From positions 28,552 to 92,551 of the forward strand of contig CAMYKZ010000002.1 of assembly GCA_947259045.1 (NCBI GenBank): DNA of 64,000 nt, written 5' to 3'. Under the pieces are notes generated by a model. It was given only the letters and a program-made list of their open reading frames with translations. It made no database searches and was not told the origin of the DNA. This document shows, piece after piece, positions 1-9,982 of the stretch (position 1 is the first letter of the stretch; every line of letters begins with the position of its first letter). A program made the translations under genes and the position numbers. This DNA comes from an uncultured Afifella sp. (GTDB taxonomy: Bacteria; Pseudomonadota; Alphaproteobacteria; Rhizobiales; Afifellaceae).

Positions 1-364
1 GCGCCGATTGTCCGGTTATTGCCGGTTTTACCGATTTTTCCGTCGGCCGGGATGCACCTGCTTCACCGGGTTTCGATGACCCTGCGACACCCGGCACCGC
101 TCCCTTCGGTCTGGGAACCGGAATTGGGTAGCGGGTTTCCGCTGTAACTGCAGCCATTGTGTCGCCGTCAGCCGGCAACTTATCCGGTGAGGCGGACAAC
201 TTATCCGGCGAGGCGGACAATGGCGGATTGTCCGAAGCAGGCTCACCAGGCCCAGGAGAAAAGCGCTCCTGCACCGGTTTGACCCGCGGAACCGGCCCGG
301 TCTGCTGGGCAAGACCGATTTCCGGCAGAAGAACCAGTACAGCAAGCAGCACCGACCCTTTCAT
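1..364 (-). CDS. Secreted Pro/Ser/Lys-rich protein, partial at window edge
   Basis: This frame opens with ATG at 364 and stays open to base 1, giving at least 121 residues with no stop, so the gene is cut by the window edge. The N-terminus (MKGSVLLAVLVLLPEIGLA, then QQ) reads as a Sec signal peptide. The mature part is low-complexity and rich in Pro, Gly, Ser and Lys, with a tandem heptad LSASPDK-LSASPDK followed by a degenerate copy (LPADGD) at about residues 50-68. The ATG overlaps the stop of the L,D-transpeptidase gene (ATGA), so the two are probably translationally coupled. No domain is recognisable in the visible part; it may be a linker before a C-terminal domain outside the window. 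Being an exported cell-envelope protein is inferred from the signal peptide and neighbours. Confidence 0.6.
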   Translation of the reverse strand, partial: MKGSVLLAVLVLLPEIGLAQQTGPVPRVKPVQERFSPGPGEPASDNPPLSASPDKLSASPDKLPADGDTMAAVTAETRYPIPVPRPKGAVPGVAGSSKPGEAGASRPTEKSVKPAITGQSA

Positions 365-1431
365 CAACGGTCAACGGCCTTGTTCTCGCCTCCGGTCTCG
401 GAGAATTCCACGACGGTGCCCGGCGAAACCAGTCCGGCCAGTTCGTTGGCGTCCCAATTGGTCAACCGGACACAGCCGTGAGAATTGGCCTTGTCGATCA
501 GCGAGGGTTCGGGCGTGCCATGAATGCCATAGGTGGGGGTCGACAGATCGATCCACATCGAGCCGACGGGTCCGTTAGGGCCAGGCGGCAGGGTCAGGGG
601 CTCCGTATTGTCACCCTGCACGAAATTCACGTCAGGCCGGTAAGAGTAGGTCGGATCGGGTGCGATCGCCTTGACGGTATGGCTGCCGGATGGACTGGGA
701 TTGTCCCGGCTGCCCACCGTTGCCGGATAGACGGCAACGATCTTGCCGCTGTCATCCATAGCCCTGAGGATCCCGGCCTTCCCGTCAACCTCGATCTGCG
801 AGACCTTGCGGTCGGTAATGTCCGAGCCCGTATCGGCGACCAGAAGGGGGCTTCCCGCCTTGGCGAAGTCGACGCCTTCATTCAAATATTCAAGAAGATC
901 CACGTCCATGTGGAAACGCTCGGCAAGCATCTCCTCAACGCTGGTGTATCCGAGCTCCGGCATCTCGGCGAGTTCGGTATAGTCTTCCGGCATCACGTCG
1001 ACAAACGGACCGTCTATATCGTCTTGTGTCAGTACGTATTCCTGCACGACGCCGTCGGCGTGCTGCTTCAGGCCCTCCCAGGTCGCCTCGTTGAAATCGC
1101 CGGAAGGCTCAAGGCCCGCGCTGTTCTGGAAGGCGGCAACCGCCTTGCCGACATTATTCCCGTTGTAACCGTCGATGACGCCGACTGAGTATCCTGCCCT
1201 ATCCAATGCGATCTGCAGTCGAATGACAAATGGTGAAGGACCGGCTCCATTATTGCGGTTTTGACTGTCTTTGCGGATCAATGCGCCAATTTCAGAAGGC
1301 GCGGCATTGTTGATCTTGTCTTTCTGGCTTCCGGCATCGGCATCGGCATCGGCTTCGGCCGCAACTGAACTCCCGGCCAAAATGACAGACAGTCCGATGG
1401 CCCACGTCCATTTCAGCAATTCGTTTTTCAT
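364..1431 (-). CDS. L,D-transpeptidase (YkuD) with peptidoglycan-binding domain
   Basis: A 355-residue exported enzyme predicted to cross-link or modify peptidoglycan (3-3 cross-links or attachment of proteins) in the periplasm. A signal peptide covers about residues 1-25 (ending VAA, then EADADADAG). A PG_binding_1-like domain lies at about 66-125 (LQIALDRAGYSVGVIDG ... AVAAFQ). The YkuD catalytic domain lies at about 210-347, with the conserved HGT (H304) and the SHGCVRL motif carrying the catalytic H318 and C320, so it looks active. It sits between an extensin-like gene 101 bases upstream and a secreted Pro-rich gene that overlaps its stop by ATGA, forming an envelope-directed run. A short GC-rich codon repeat encodes the ADADADA linker just after the signal peptide. 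Family assignment is firm; the exact cross-linking reaction is not known. Confidence 0.9.
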   Translation of the reverse strand: MKNELLKWTWAIGLSVILAGSSVAAEADADADAGSQKDKINNAAPSEIGALIRKDSQNRNNGAGPSPFVIRLQIALDRAGYSVGVIDGYNGNNVGKAVAAFQNSAGLEPSGDFNEATWEGLKQHADGVVQEYVLTQDDIDGPFVDVMPEDYTELAEMPELGYTSVEEMLAERFHMDVDLLEYLNEGVDFAKAGSPLLVADTGSDITDRKVSQIEVDGKAGILRAMDDSGKIVAVYPATVGSRDNPSPSGSHTVKAIAPDPTYSYRPDVNFVQGDNTEPLTLPPGPNGPVGSMWIDLSTPTYGIHGTPEPSLIDKANSHGCVRLTNWDANELAGLVSPGTVVEFSETGGENKAVDR

Positions 1432-1532
1432 TCCAACCCTGCCGTTCTGCTAAGTTTCCAACCTGTTCTCAGCCGACAACGTTCGAAAATGAAATTCGTT
1501 CCCTCGCTCATCCGCGCCGACTGACCGGTGCA

Positions 1533-2468
1533 TCACTGGCAGAGGCGGTAACCGCCGCGCCGCACGGCCAGATCGAAATGGAAATGATCTGCATGACTGG
1601 CGTTGGTCATCGGTCCGAGCACGGTGGTGAAATAAGCGCACGAGCCGCCACGGACAGCCGCCTGAAACGCGCGCTCGGCATTGGCGCTGCCGGATCTTAC
1701 CGCGACATTGAAGATCTGGTCATCGGGGAACACGAACCCCATGACGTCGACACCGTTGGCAAATGCATGTTCGCTCAATTTGCCGGTTTTGGCATTGTTG
1801 CGCCGGCGGCACTGGTATGACGTATCGATCCGAACAGCCTTCGGCGCCTTGCCAAGATGCAGTTTGGCGGACGGCACCATGACCTCTTTTGACCAGCGCG
1901 CCAGCGCAAGCGCCAATTCGCAGCGTACCCGGATATCACCCTTTATCTTTACATTGCGCGCCAGCGACGTCAGCTTCACCGCACGCGGCCAGCCGCACTG
2001 GCCATCGCCGGTGATCGGCCCGGTGACGGTGAATTTGGCATTCAGCTTGCGCAATTCGCGCTCACATTGTTTTGCCTTGGCGAGATCGAATGCCGGTTTG
2101 GCCTGTCTGACGGGTGCCGGCGGTTCTGGAGCCACCGGCGCAGGCAGGACAGGGCGCGGTTCGGGCAATTTCTGTTCGGCCTGTTTCTCCAGAACCGGTT
2201 TTTCCGGCTGCTCCGTGCCGACCTGGTCTTCCTCAGGCAATTGTTCTTCGTCTGACGGCTGGTCCTGGTCGGTAACCGGCGCCAGGTCGATCACGACCGG
2301 TCTTGAATTTGGCAACGGCGGTCCGGCCGCATGGGCAATCGAACAAGCCAGCGTGAAACCGAGGACGGCTGCAGGCACCGCCGGCATCAATATCCCGACC
2401 CGAACGGCAGTCAGGCGCACGGACCCGCCCCCGCTGATGTTGATCCAACCCGTCATCAACTGTCTCAT
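1533..2468 (-). CDS. Extensin-like C-terminal domain protein, exported
   Basis: The frame is open to 2585, but ATG at 2468 (MRQLMTGWINISGGG...) or 2456 is preferred, because the longer form would overlap the upstream gene and lacks a signal at its start. From 2468 the product is 311 residues: a hydrophobic export segment at about 20-48, a Pro/Glu/Gln-rich linker at about 55-130, then an extensin-like C-terminal domain (PF06904 type) with CERELRKLNAKF, the GQCGWPRAVKLTS motif, a conserved SEHAFANGVDVMGF block and a terminal HADHFHFDLAVRRGG motif. The paired His and Asp residues recall zinc-dependent D-Ala-D-Ala carboxypeptidase-like folds, so a peptidoglycan-active role is plausible but inferred. 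It lies 101 bases upstream of the L,D-transpeptidase gene. Confidence 0.8.
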   Translation of the reverse strand: MRQLMTGWINISGGGSVRLTAVRVGILMPAVPAAVLGFTLACSIAHAAGPPLPNSRPVVIDLAPVTDQDQPSDEEQLPEEDQVGTEQPEKPVLEKQAEQKLPEPRPVLPAPVAPEPPAPVRQAKPAFDLAKAKQCERELRKLNAKFTVTGPITGDGQCGWPRAVKLTSLARNVKIKGDIRVRCELALALARWSKEVMVPSAKLHLGKAPKAVRIDTSYQCRRRNNAKTGKLSEHAFANGVDVMGFVFPDDQIFNVAVRSGSANAERAFQAAVRGGSCAYFTTVLGPMTNASHADHFHFDLAVRRGGYRLCQ

Positions 2469-2512
2469 AACCGGCTTTGCACACGATGAAAATGTGTTTT
2501 GGCGTCCGCTGT

Positions 2513-2980
2513 CTATTGAGCGTCCATCGCGCCTTTTTCGATCATGTCGATATCGATATCCTGCACGGTGCAGGACCCTGCCCATGCCTCTGCGCTCAGA
2601 GCTTTGCCCTTCGATGATCGGACGATCAGGGCAATCGGCTTGTCATCATTCCAGTCCAGAGCGTAGGCGGCGTCTGCGTGTTTGAAATGCATTCCGGTGC
2701 CATTCATGTTGTTTCGCCCTCGGGCAGATCCGGTATCACCGGCGGCATTGTCGATCTGAAACGCCATCCCGCCGGCGCCGACTCCAACCGCAACGATCGT
2801 GAACGGGCTGTTTTCCGCCTCGCAAGGCTCGTCATCGCTGTCGGCTACCGCAGAGCACAGAACCATCTTGTCGAACCGGCAGACCTTCTCTGAGGAGATT
2901 GTTTTCGCTTCCGCGTGCGGAACTGCATTCGCGGCCAGCAGAACTGACAGGACGATCATCTGGACGTTCAGTTTCAGCAT
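2513..2980 (-). CDS. Small secreted protein of unknown function
   Basis: A 155-residue protein with a clear signal peptide (residues 1-25, hydrophobic MIVLSVLLAANAV, cleavage after AEA). The mature part contains four cysteines (near residues 34, 42, 53 and 142), which could form two disulfides in the periplasm. I do not recognise a family. It is the first gene of a leftward run of four exported proteins; the next gene (extensin-like) starts 44 bases downstream. The 151 bases upstream (2981-3131), between this gene and the end of hutU, must hold its promoter; I saw no strong operator or terminator there. Confidence 0.7.
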   Translation of the reverse strand: MLKLNVQMIVLSVLLAANAVPHAEAKTISSEKVCRFDKMVLCSAVADSDDEPCEAENSPFTIVAVGVGAGGMAFQIDNAAGDTGSARGRNNMNGTGMHFKHADAAYALDWNDDKPIALIVRSSKGKALSAEAWAGSCTVQDIDIDMIEKGAMDAQ

Positions 2981-3131
2981 TGTTCAATCCTCTTGCTGGC
3001 AAAGCATCTTCAGTCAGATGCAGGGTACCTGTTGCAAAAACAAGCTCACATGGTGAACGCGTCAAGTCAGGCATTTATTCAGTCAGACGGGCTGTGGAAA
3101 CGTGCCGACGACCGGAAGATGTGCATCGGCG

Positions 3132-4805
3132 TCAGGTTCCCAGGATCCCCGGAAGCTTGAGACCGTTTTCGCGCGCGCAATCGATCGCCACCTCATAACC
3201 GGCATCGGCGTGGCGCATGACGCCGGTTGCCGGATCATTCCACAACACCCGCTCCAGCCGGCGGGCGGCATCAGCCGTGCCGTCGGCGCAGATCACCATG
3301 CCGGAATGCTGAGAGTATCCCATTCCGACTCCGCCGCCGTGATGCAGCGAGACCCAGGTCGCCCCGGAGGCGCAGTTGAGCAGCGCATTGAGCAGCGGCC
3401 AGTCGGAGACGGCGTCGGAACCGTCCTTCATGGCTTCCGTCTCCCGGTTTGGCGAGGCCACAGAGCCGGAATCCAGATGATCTCGGCCAATCACCACGGG
3501 CGCCTTCAGTTCCCCACTGGCAACCATGTCGTTGAACGCCAGCCCGAGCCGGTGGCGCTGGCCCAGCCCGACCCAGCATATGCGCGCCGGCAGGCCCTGA
3601 AACGCGATCCGCTCTCGCGCCATGTCGAGCCAATGGTGCAGATGCGGATCGTCGGGAATCATTTCCTTCACTTTGGCATCGGTGCGGTAAATGTCCTCCG
3701 GATCGCCGGAGAGCGCGGCCCAGCGGAACGGCCCGATGCCGCGGCAGAACAGCGGGCGGACATAGGCGGGTACGAAACCGGGAAAATCGAAGGCGTTTTC
3801 AAGCCCCTCATCAAAAGCGACCTGACGGATATTATTGCCGTAATCGAGTGTCGGGATGTCGGCATTCCAGAAATCCAGCATCGCCTGCACATGCACCTTC
3901 ATGGAGGCGCGGGCGGCCTTCTCCACGGACTTGGGATCGCTCTCGCGCTTTTCGCGCCATTCGGCTACTGTCCAGCCCTGCGGAAGATAACCGTTGACCG
4001 GGTCATGCGCCGACGTCTGATCGGTGACGATATCCGGCCGGACACCGCGCGCGACCAGTTCAGCAAAGATATCGGCGGCATTGCCGAGCAGTCCAACGGA
4101 ACGGGCTTCGCCGGCTTGTGTCCACTGGTCGATCAGCGCCAACGCCTCATCGAGGCCAGTTGCCTTTTCATCGACATAACGGGTGCGAAGCCGGAAATCG
4201 ATATGGTCCTCATCGCACTCAACCGCCAGGCAGCAGGCACCGGCCATGACGGCTGCCAGCGGCTGCGCGCCGCCCATGCCGCCCAGCCCGCCGGTGAGGA
4301 TCCACTTGCCGGTCAGATCGCCATCATAATGCTGGCGGCCGGCCTCCATGAACGTCTCGTATGTTCCCTGAACGATGCCCTGGGTACCGATATAGATCCA
4401 CGATCCGGCGGTCATCTGGCCGTACATCATCAGACCCTTGCGATCCAGTTCGCTGAAATGATCCCAATTGGCCCAGTGCGGCACCAGGTTGGAATTGGCG
4501 ATCAGCACGCGCGGCGCGTCGGCATGAGTGCGGAATACGCCAACTGGCTTTCCGGACTGGACCAGCAGCGTTTCGTCCTCTTCCAGCGTCTTCAGGCTGG
4601 CGACGATAGTGTCGAAATCTTTCCAGGTGCGGGCGGCGCGGCCGATGCCGCCATAAACCACGAGCTCGTGCGGGTTTTCCGCCACTTCCGCGTCGAGATT
4701 GTTCATCAGCATGCGCAGCGGCGCTTCCGTCGTCCAGTATTTTGCATTCAGCCGATCGCCACGCGGCGCCCGGACTTCGCGGATATTCTTTCGCGGATCA
4801 CTCAT
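3132..4805 (-). CDS. hutU: Urocanate hydratase
   Basis: A 557-residue urocanase (EC 4.2.1.49), second step of histidine degradation, converting urocanate to 4-imidazolone-5-propanoate with tightly bound NAD+. Family blocks are present throughout: an N-terminal [11 protein letters not shown] segment, the glycine-rich NAD-binding stretch [18 protein letters not shown], and the C-terminal block with the conserved ARICWVGLG cysteine followed by QRHRLG. Length is normal for the family (about 555). Its ATG overlaps the stop of hutH by four bases (ATGA), so it is the last gene of a tightly coupled hutI-hutH-hutU operon. Soluble and cytoplasmic. Confidence 0.97.
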   Translation of the reverse strand: MSDPRKNIREVRAPRGDRLNAKYWTTEAPLRMLMNNLDAEVAENPHELVVYGGIGRAARTWKDFDTIVASLKTLEEDETLLVQSGKPVGVFRTHADAPRVLIANSNLVPHWANWDHFSELDRKGLMMYGQMTAGSWIYIGTQGIVQGTYETFMEAGRQHYDGDLTGKWILTGGLGGMGGAQPLAAVMAGACCLAVECDEDHIDFRLRTRYVDEKATGLDEALALIDQWTQAGEARSVGLLGNAADIFAELVARGVRPDIVTDQTSAHDPVNGYLPQGWTVAEWREKRESDPKSVEKAARASMKVHVQAMLDFWNADIPTLDYGNNIRQVAFDEGLENAFDFPGFVPAYVRPLFCRGIGPFRWAALSGDPEDIYRTDAKVKEMIPDDPHLHHWLDMARERIAFQGLPARICWVGLGQRHRLGLAFNDMVASGELKAPVVIGRDHLDSGSVASPNRETEAMKDGSDAVSDWPLLNALLNCASGATWVSLHHGGGVGMGYSQHSGMVICADGTADAARRLERVLWNDPATGVMRHADAGYEVAIDCARENGLKLPGILGT

Positions 4806-6346
4806 GATGGAACCTCTTTCATTACGGCAAACAGGTCGCCTCCAACTGCGTCAATCAATGCGCCCGAAGCAACCAGTTGCCTCGCCGCCTCGATATCATC
4901 GGCCATGTACCGGTCGCCTGCCAGCGAGAGAATTTCGGAGCGGACGGCGGCCATGGCACGCTGGAGCCGGCCGCTGGTCTTTAACGGTGCGCGAAATTCC
5001 ACGCCCTGTGCAGCGGTCATCGTCTCGATGGCCACAATACCGGTCAGATTTGCGTTCATGTCCATCAGCCGCCGTGCGCCGTGACAGGCCATTGAAACAT
5101 GATCTTCCTGATTGGCGGAGGTCGGCGTGGAATCGACCGAACAGGGCGCCGCCCGCTGCTTGTTTTCAGACATCAGCGCCGCTGCCGTGACTTCTGCAAT
5201 CATGAAGCCGGAATTGACGCCGGGATCGGGGCTCAGAAATGCCGGCAACCCGAAACTCAATGTCGGATCGACCATCAGCGCAATCCGGCGCTGGGCGATG
5301 GAACCGATCTCGGCAATTGCCAACGCCAGTTGATCGGCCGCGAAGGCGACCGGTTCGGCATGGAAATTACCGCCTGACAGGATAGACCCGTCGTCGAACA
5401 CCAATGGGTTGTCTGTCGCCGCATTGGCTTCGATCTCCAGCGTCCGGCCGACCTGGCGCAGCAGGTCGATGCAGGCGCCCATCACCTGGGGCTGGCAACG
5501 GATGCAATAGGGATCCTGCACCCGGTCGTCATGCTCGCGGTGGCTTTCGCGGATTTCGGATCCGGAAAGAAGCGATTGCAGGATTGCTGCCGTGTCGATC
5601 TGGCCGCGGTGGCCGCGCACCTGATGGATTTCCGGACGGAACGGCGCCGACGACCCCATCGCCGCATCGGTAGAGAGTGCACCCGATATCAGCGCACCGT
5701 GACCGATGCGCCAGACGTCGAACAGTGCCGCCAGGGCGAACGCGGTGGAAACCTGTGTCCCGTTGATCAGACCAAGCCCCTCTTTCGGTCCAAGCGTGAC
5801 TGGAGCAAGGCCGGCGGCCTTGAGGGCATCGCCGCCGGGCATTGTGTCTCCGCCAAATTGCGCCTTTCCCTCGCCGATCATCACCGCACTCATATGCGCC
5901 AGCGGCGCCAGATCGCCCGACGCGCCGACGGAGCCCTGGGCGGGAATGACCGGAATGACACCGAGCGCCAGCATCGCCTGCATCAGTTCGGCCACCTGCA
6001 AACGAACGCCGGAGACACCGCGGCCAAGCGACAGCAGCTTCAGGACCATGGTCAGGCGAACGATCCGCTCCGGAATCGGGTCTCCGGTTCCGGCGCAATG
6101 TGACAGGATCAGGTTGCGCTGCAGCGCTTCCGTCTGATCGGCGGCAATCCTTGTATTGGCGAGTTTGCCGAAGCCGGTATTCACGCCATAGACCGGCGCG
6201 TTGCCGCCGGCCGCGCGTCTGATCGTCTCCGCTGATGCAGCCATGGCCGGGTGGCAACCTGGATCCAGCGTGGCCGAACCGTCATTGCGGTAGATCGTCT
6301 CAAGCTCCGCCAGGGTCGTCCGCCCGGGTTTGAGTGCCAGGTTCAT
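4802..6346 (-). CDS. hutH: Histidine ammonia-lyase
   Basis: A 514-residue histidase (EC 4.3.1.3), deaminating L-histidine to trans-urocanate. The autocatalytic MIO prosthetic group would form from A142-S143-G144 in the motif [15 protein letters not shown], and the conserved catalytic tyrosine is in YGVNTGFG (Y53). Later family blocks include [11 protein letters not shown] and [12 protein letters not shown]. Both ends overlap neighbours by ATGA (hutI upstream, hutU downstream), typical of translational coupling. Length matches the bacterial family. Expression should follow the HutC operator upstream of hutI. Confidence 0.97.
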   Translation of the reverse strand: MNLALKPGRTTLAELETIYRNDGSATLDPGCHPAMAASAETIRRAAGGNAPVYGVNTGFGKLANTRIAADQTEALQRNLILSHCAGTGDPIPERIVRLTMVLKLLSLGRGVSGVRLQVAELMQAMLALGVIPVIPAQGSVGASGDLAPLAHMSAVMIGEGKAQFGGDTMPGGDALKAAGLAPVTLGPKEGLGLINGTQVSTAFALAALFDVWRIGHGALISGALSTDAAMGSSAPFRPEIHQVRGHRGQIDTAAILQSLLSGSEIRESHREHDDRVQDPYCIRCQPQVMGACIDLLRQVGRTLEIEANAATDNPLVFDDGSILSGGNFHAEPVAFAADQLALAIAEIGSIAQRRIALMVDPTLSFGLPAFLSPDPGVNSGFMIAEVTAAALMSENKQRAAPCSVDSTPTSANQEDHVSMACHGARRLMDMNANLTGIVAIETMTAAQGVEFRAPLKTSGRLQRAMAAVRSEILSLAGDRYMADDIEAARQLVASGALIDAVGGDLFAVMKEVPS

Positions 6347-7545
6347 GATCGTCCTCCGACAATGCGTTGATGAATTGGATTAAATCCGATGCGATAGGCC
6401 AGTTCGGCCGGGTGTTCGACATTCCAGATCGCCAGATCAGCCCGCATGCCCGGCGCGACGAAACCGCGATCGTTCAGCCCCAGCGCCCGCGCGGCATTTC
6501 GGGTAACGCCGGAAAGCGCCTCCTGCGGCGTCATCCGAAACAGGGTGCAGGCCATGTTCATGGTCAGAAGCAGGGATGCCAGCGGCGACGAGCCGGGATT
6601 GCAGTCGGTGGCAATCGCCATCGGCACGCCGGCCTTGCGCAAGGCCCCGATCGGCGGCAACCGGGTTTCCCGCAAGGTGTAGAAGGCGCCGGGCAGAAGG
6701 ACCGCTGATGTGCCCGCCTGCGCCATGGCGGCAATCCCGTCATCATCCAGATATTCCAGATGGTCGGCTGACAGCGCGCCATAGGATGCTGCCAGTTTGG
6801 CGCCGCCCAGGTTGGAAAGCTGCTCGGCGTGAAGCTTGACCGGCAACCGGAGAGATTTCGCATGGTCGAACACACGCGCAATCTGGTCCGTCGAAAACGC
6901 AATGCCCTCGCAAAAGCCGTCGACGGCGTCGACCAGCCCTTCGGCATGGGCGGCGTCAAGCGCCGGGATGCATACCTGGTCTATATAGGCGTCGGCGCTG
7001 CCGGCATATTCCGGCGGGATCGCATGGGCGCCCAGGAACGATGTGCGGATATCGATCGGTCGTTCCGCACCGATCCGGCGCGCAACGCGTAACATGCGCA
7101 GCTCCGTTTCGATATCGAGGCCATAACCGGACTTGACCTCGACGGTCGCCACGCCTTCGGCAATCATCGCATCGATGCGCGTCAGTGCGCCCGCCAGCAG
7201 CTCCGCTTCTGTCGCCGACCGGGTTGCGCTGACGGTTGAAACGATGCCACCGCCGGCCCGGGCAACCTCTTCGTAGGTGGCACCCTGCAAGCGCATTTCG
7301 AACTCCTGCGCCCGGTTGCCGCCGAACACGATATGGCTGTGGCAATCGATCAGTGCCGGGGTGATCAGGCGGCCGTCACATTGGATTGTCCGGCGCGCGG
7401 CCGGCGCATCCGCCGCCTCGCCAATCCAGCGGATTTCGCTGCCACGGATGCCAACAGCGCCGCTATCGAGGAGGCCATAGGATTCGCCTGAATTCATCGT
7501 TGCGACACGGGCAGAGGTCAGAAGAAGATCGATTTCAGCCGGCAT
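6343..7545 (-). CDS. hutI: Imidazolonepropionase
   Basis: A metal-dependent amidohydrolase (EC 3.5.2.7) that opens 4-imidazolone-5-propanoate to N-formimino-L-glutamate. The frame is open to 7785, but ATG at 7545 ([14 protein letters not shown]...) is chosen: it has a GGAG ribosome-binding site, gives the family length of 400 residues, and avoids running through the hut operator and into hutF. The first metal-binding motif is [12 protein letters not shown] (H69 and H71); further conserved residues are in [15 protein letters not shown] and [10 protein letters not shown]. It is the first gene of the leftward hutIHU operon and diverges from hutF across an 85-base control region. Confidence 0.95.
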   Translation of the reverse strand: MPAEIDLLLTSARVATMNSGESYGLLDSGAVGIRGSEIRWIGEAADAPAARRTIQCDGRLITPALIDCHSHIVFGGNRAQEFEMRLQGATYEEVARAGGGIVSTVSATRSATEAELLAGALTRIDAMIAEGVATVEVKSGYGLDIETELRMLRVARRIGAERPIDIRTSFLGAHAIPPEYAGSADAYIDQVCIPALDAAHAEGLVDAVDGFCEGIAFSTDQIARVFDHAKSLRLPVKLHAEQLSNLGGAKLAASYGALSADHLEYLDDDGIAAMAQAGTSAVLLPGAFYTLRETRLPPIGALRKAGVPMAIATDCNPGSSPLASLLLTMNMACTLFRMTPQEALSGVTRNAARALGLNDRGFVAPGMRADLAIWNVEHPAELAYRIGFNPIHQRIVGGRS

Positions 7546-7584
7546 TTTCACTCCGTCAGGCTGGTGGGACTTCTCAAGTTTTAT

Positions 7585-7604
7585 TATTATGTATATACAT
7601 AATA
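7585..7604. promoter_or_regulatory. HutC-type operator, perfect 20-bp palindrome
   Basis: TATTATGTATATACATAATA is a perfect inverted repeat in the 85-base gap between the divergent hutI and hutF starts. Its core TGTATATACA is the pattern known for GntR/HutC repressors, whose inducer is normally urocanate. One dimer site could control both divergent transcripts. The hutC gene itself lies just downstream of hutF, which fits autoregulation. Confidence 0.85.
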
Positions 7605-7630
7605 TGCAAACGCAATTTGTGAGTTGTCCG

Positions 7631-8986
7631 ATGCCCAGACTGAACTTTGCCAATATCCTGTTGCCGGAAGGCTGGTCGCGCAACGTGACCGTGGAAATCG
7701 ACGCCGGCGGAATGATCGAAGACGTGAAACCGGATATGACCATCAGTGCGTTTGACGGCCGGGTCGCCGTGCCGGGCATGGCCAATCTGCACAGTCATGC
7801 CTTTCAGCGCGCCATGGCCGGATTTGGCGAATGGCGCGGCGCGGCCTCCGATGACAGCTTCTGGACCTGGCGTGATGTCATGTACCGGTTTCTTGAGCGT
7901 CTCGACCCCGGCCATGTGCAGGCCATCGCAAGCCAGCTTTATATCGAGATGATCGAAGCCGGATTTACTGCCGTCGGCGAATTCCACTATCTGCACCATC
8001 AGCCGGACGGCACGCCCTATGACAATTTTGCGGAAATGGCTGAGCGGATATTCAGCGCTTCACAAACCACCGGCATCGGCCTGACACTGTTGCCGGTCTA
8101 TTACGATTATGGCGGTTTCGGCGCGGCTCCGGTCGGCGGCGCGCAAAAGCGTTTTGCCAACGACCCGGAACGGTTTTTGCGGTTGCGCGACGATTGCCGG
8201 GCCCTGGTGCGAGATTGCCCGCGCACTGTCGTCGGCGCGGCGCCCCACTCCTTGCGTGCAGTGACGCCGGACAGCCTCGCTCAGATGGTCAGCGAATGCA
8301 CCGGCGGTCCGCTGCATATCCATGTGGCCGAGCAGGTTCGCGAAGTCGATGAGTGCCGGGCGGCACTTGGAACCACACCCGTCGATTGGCTGCTCGAGCA
8401 TCATCAGCTTGACGAAAGCTGGTGCCTGATTCACGCCACCCACATGACGGACCATGAGACCGCCCGGCTGGCCGCCAGTGGCGCAGTCGCCGGGCTTTGC
8501 CCGATCACCGAGGCCAATCTCGGCGACGGTATCTTCAACGGCGTCAGCTTTCACGAAGCCGGCGGCCATTTCGGCATCGGTTCCGACAGCAATGTCCGTA
8601 TCGATGTGGCGGAGGAACTGCGGTCTCTTGAATACAGCCAGAGGCTGCGCGACCGGGCGCGTAACCGGATCTCGGCCTCAGGCTCTGCCAATGGCCGCTC
8701 TTTGCACGATGCGGCTGCCCGCGGCGGCGCACGCGCCCTCGCCCAGCCAATGGGCCGGATCGCGCCGGGACATTGGTGCGATCTGGTAAGCCTGAACGAG
8801 AATCATCCATCCCTTGCCGGCAAAAGCAACGATGACTGGCTGAACAGCTGGATCTTTTCAGGCGACAAAAACTGCGTCGACGATGTCTGGATCAGCGGGC
8901 GGCATATCGTGCGTGGCGGTCAGCATGTGGCCCGCGAGGCGAGTGCAAATGAATTCCGCAAAACCATGGATGCACTGCGTGCCTGA
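7631..8986 (+). CDS. hutF: Formimidoylglutamate deiminase
   Basis: A 451-residue amidohydrolase (EC 3.5.3.13) that converts N-formimino-L-glutamate to N-formyl-L-glutamate plus ammonia, the hallmark of the five-step bacterial hut pathway. Metal ligands are in [11 protein letters not shown] (H54, H56), with later HIHVAEQ, the HATH block and [12 protein letters not shown]. The frame extends to an ATG at 7589, but that codon lies inside the HutC operator; the start at 7631 ([15 protein letters not shown]) matches the usual N-terminus of HutF. No strong Shine-Dalgarno is visible. hutC follows after one base. The partner enzyme HutG (formylglutamate deformylase) is not in this window. Confidence 0.95.
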   Translation: MPRLNFANILLPEGWSRNVTVEIDAGGMIEDVKPDMTISAFDGRVAVPGMANLHSHAFQRAMAGFGEWRGAASDDSFWTWRDVMYRFLERLDPGHVQAIASQLYIEMIEAGFTAVGEFHYLHHQPDGTPYDNFAEMAERIFSASQTTGIGLTLLPVYYDYGGFGAAPVGGAQKRFANDPERFLRLRDDCRALVRDCPRTVVGAAPHSLRAVTPDSLAQMVSECTGGPLHIHVAEQVREVDECRAALGTTPVDWLLEHHQLDESWCLIHATHMTDHETARLAASGAVAGLCPITEANLGDGIFNGVSFHEAGGHFGIGSDSNVRIDVAEELRSLEYSQRLRDRARNRISASGSANGRSLHDAAARGGARALAQPMGRIAPGHWCDLVSLNENHPSLAGKSNDDWLNSWIFSGDKNCVDDVWISGRHIVRGGQHVAREASANEFRKTMDALRA

Positions 8987-8987
8987 C

Positions 8988-9710
8988 ATGCCGATAACAC
9001 TCGACGGCGACGGACCGCTGCATGAGCAGATCCGCAAGGCCTTTGCGCGCAAGATCTCAGCCCGTGATCTGAAACCCGGCGATCGCCTGCCCTTCGAACA
9101 TGAGCTTGTGCGCAGCCTGAACACGTCGCGCATGACGGTCAGCCGGGCGCTGCAGGCTCTGGCCGAGGACGGGTTGATCGTCCGCAGACGCAAGGCCGGC
9201 AGTTTCGTGGCCGAACAGACCGCCTTTGAAACGCCGGTCACCATTCACGTACCGCGCAATCAGATCGAGGCCGCTGGCAAGCGGTATGGTTATAAACGTC
9301 TGTCAAAAGCGAAGATGACACCCGTGAGCCAGGGCTCGGCAAATCATGTGCTGCACCTGGTGTGCCTGCATACGGCAGATGAGAAACCCGTCCTGCTGGA
9401 GAAACGCTGGATCAATCTTGATGCGGTGCCTGCCGCAGCTGACGAAACATTCAAAGGCCTGCCGCCTGGAGAATGGCTTTTGCGCAATGTGCCGTGGAAC
9501 GAGGCGGAGCACACGATTTCTGCAATAGGCGCAGATGAGGAAACCGCCACCTGTTTGCAGATCAAGCCCGGAACCGCCTGCCTGAAAGTCGACCGGCGGA
9601 CATGGAGCGGCGACGCCTCCATTACCCATGTCAGCCTGATATACCCCGGCGACCAGATGAAGCTCGCTGGACAGTACCGGCCCGGTCAGCAAGCCCTTTC
9701 TGCGCCATGA
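8988..9710 (+). CDS. hutC: Histidine utilisation repressor, GntR/HutC family
   Basis: A 240-residue regulator. A GntR winged helix-turn-helix fills about residues 10-75 (LHEQIRKAFARKI, then LNTSRMTVSRALQALAEDGL) and a UTRA effector domain about 95-235 (ending VSLIYPGDQMKLAGQY, close to canonical HutC C-termini). ATG at 8988 is chosen over the longer in-frame extension because it begins one base after the hutF stop and gives the normal HutC N-terminus (MPITLDGDGPLHEQI). It probably represses both hut transcripts via the palindrome at 7585-7604, relieved by urocanate. The inducer is known for the family, not shown here. Confidence 0.93.
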   Translation: MPITLDGDGPLHEQIRKAFARKISARDLKPGDRLPFEHELVRSLNTSRMTVSRALQALAEDGLIVRRRKAGSFVAEQTAFETPVTIHVPRNQIEAAGKRYGYKRLSKAKMTPVSQGSANHVLHLVCLHTADEKPVLLEKRWINLDAVPAAADETFKGLPPGEWLLRNVPWNEAEHTISAIGADEETATCLQIKPGTACLKVDRRTWSGDASITHVSLIYPGDQMKLAGQYRPGQQALSAP

Positions 9711-9878
9711 ACATTGCCGGATTTCCGTCGCGCCACTGCGCTTTAACAGACATCGCCACCCATCCCGGCCGGGTCTGAAATGTGCGGGAATCGTTGATCC
9801 GCGCCGGGCTCCACCCGGTTGCTTATGATGGCCTGCGATCGGACAACAGAAGACCGCCGTTTCACAACAGGCTTGAGT

Positions 9879-9890
9879 GAATTGCAATTC
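9879..9890. promoter_or_regulatory. 12-bp palindrome in the promoter region of the peptide-type ABC operon
   Basis: GAATTGCAATTC is a perfect palindrome 93 bases before the GTG start of the binding-protein gene, inside the 272-base gap after hutC (9711-9982). It could be an operator, but no regulator gene adjoins it. Elsewhere in this gap I see no gene; a short CCGGG-CTCCA-CCCGG hairpin lies near 9810-9826 but lacks a T-run. Confidence 0.25.
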
Positions 9891-9982
9891 TCGGGCAGGT
9901 TCACGCCCTTACCGTCACTGAGGAAATAGGGAGCGACTGTCTTTCGAATTCATTTTGTACCAACCGAGTGGGGAGAGAAAAC

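Noticed and set aside
28..345. 105-codon minus-strand frame at the left edge
   Set aside because: The frame starting at 364 is coupled to the transpeptidase by ATGA, has a signal peptide and is open to the edge; the 28-345 frame is Arg-rich with no signal and is its shadow.
1340..1365. GGCATC repeat as a regulatory or mobile repeat
   Set aside because: It is inside the transpeptidase coding region and simply encodes the alternating Ala-Asp linker after the signal peptide.
3102..5084. 660-codon plus-strand open frame opposite hutU/hutH
   Set aside because: It is antisense to two unmistakable enzymes, has no domain or codon logic, and reflects GC-rich third-position bias.
7589..7630. Upstream ATG starts for hutF at 7589 and 7604
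   Set aside because: They lie in or at the edge of the HutC operator, lack a Shine-Dalgarno and add residues absent from HutF proteins.
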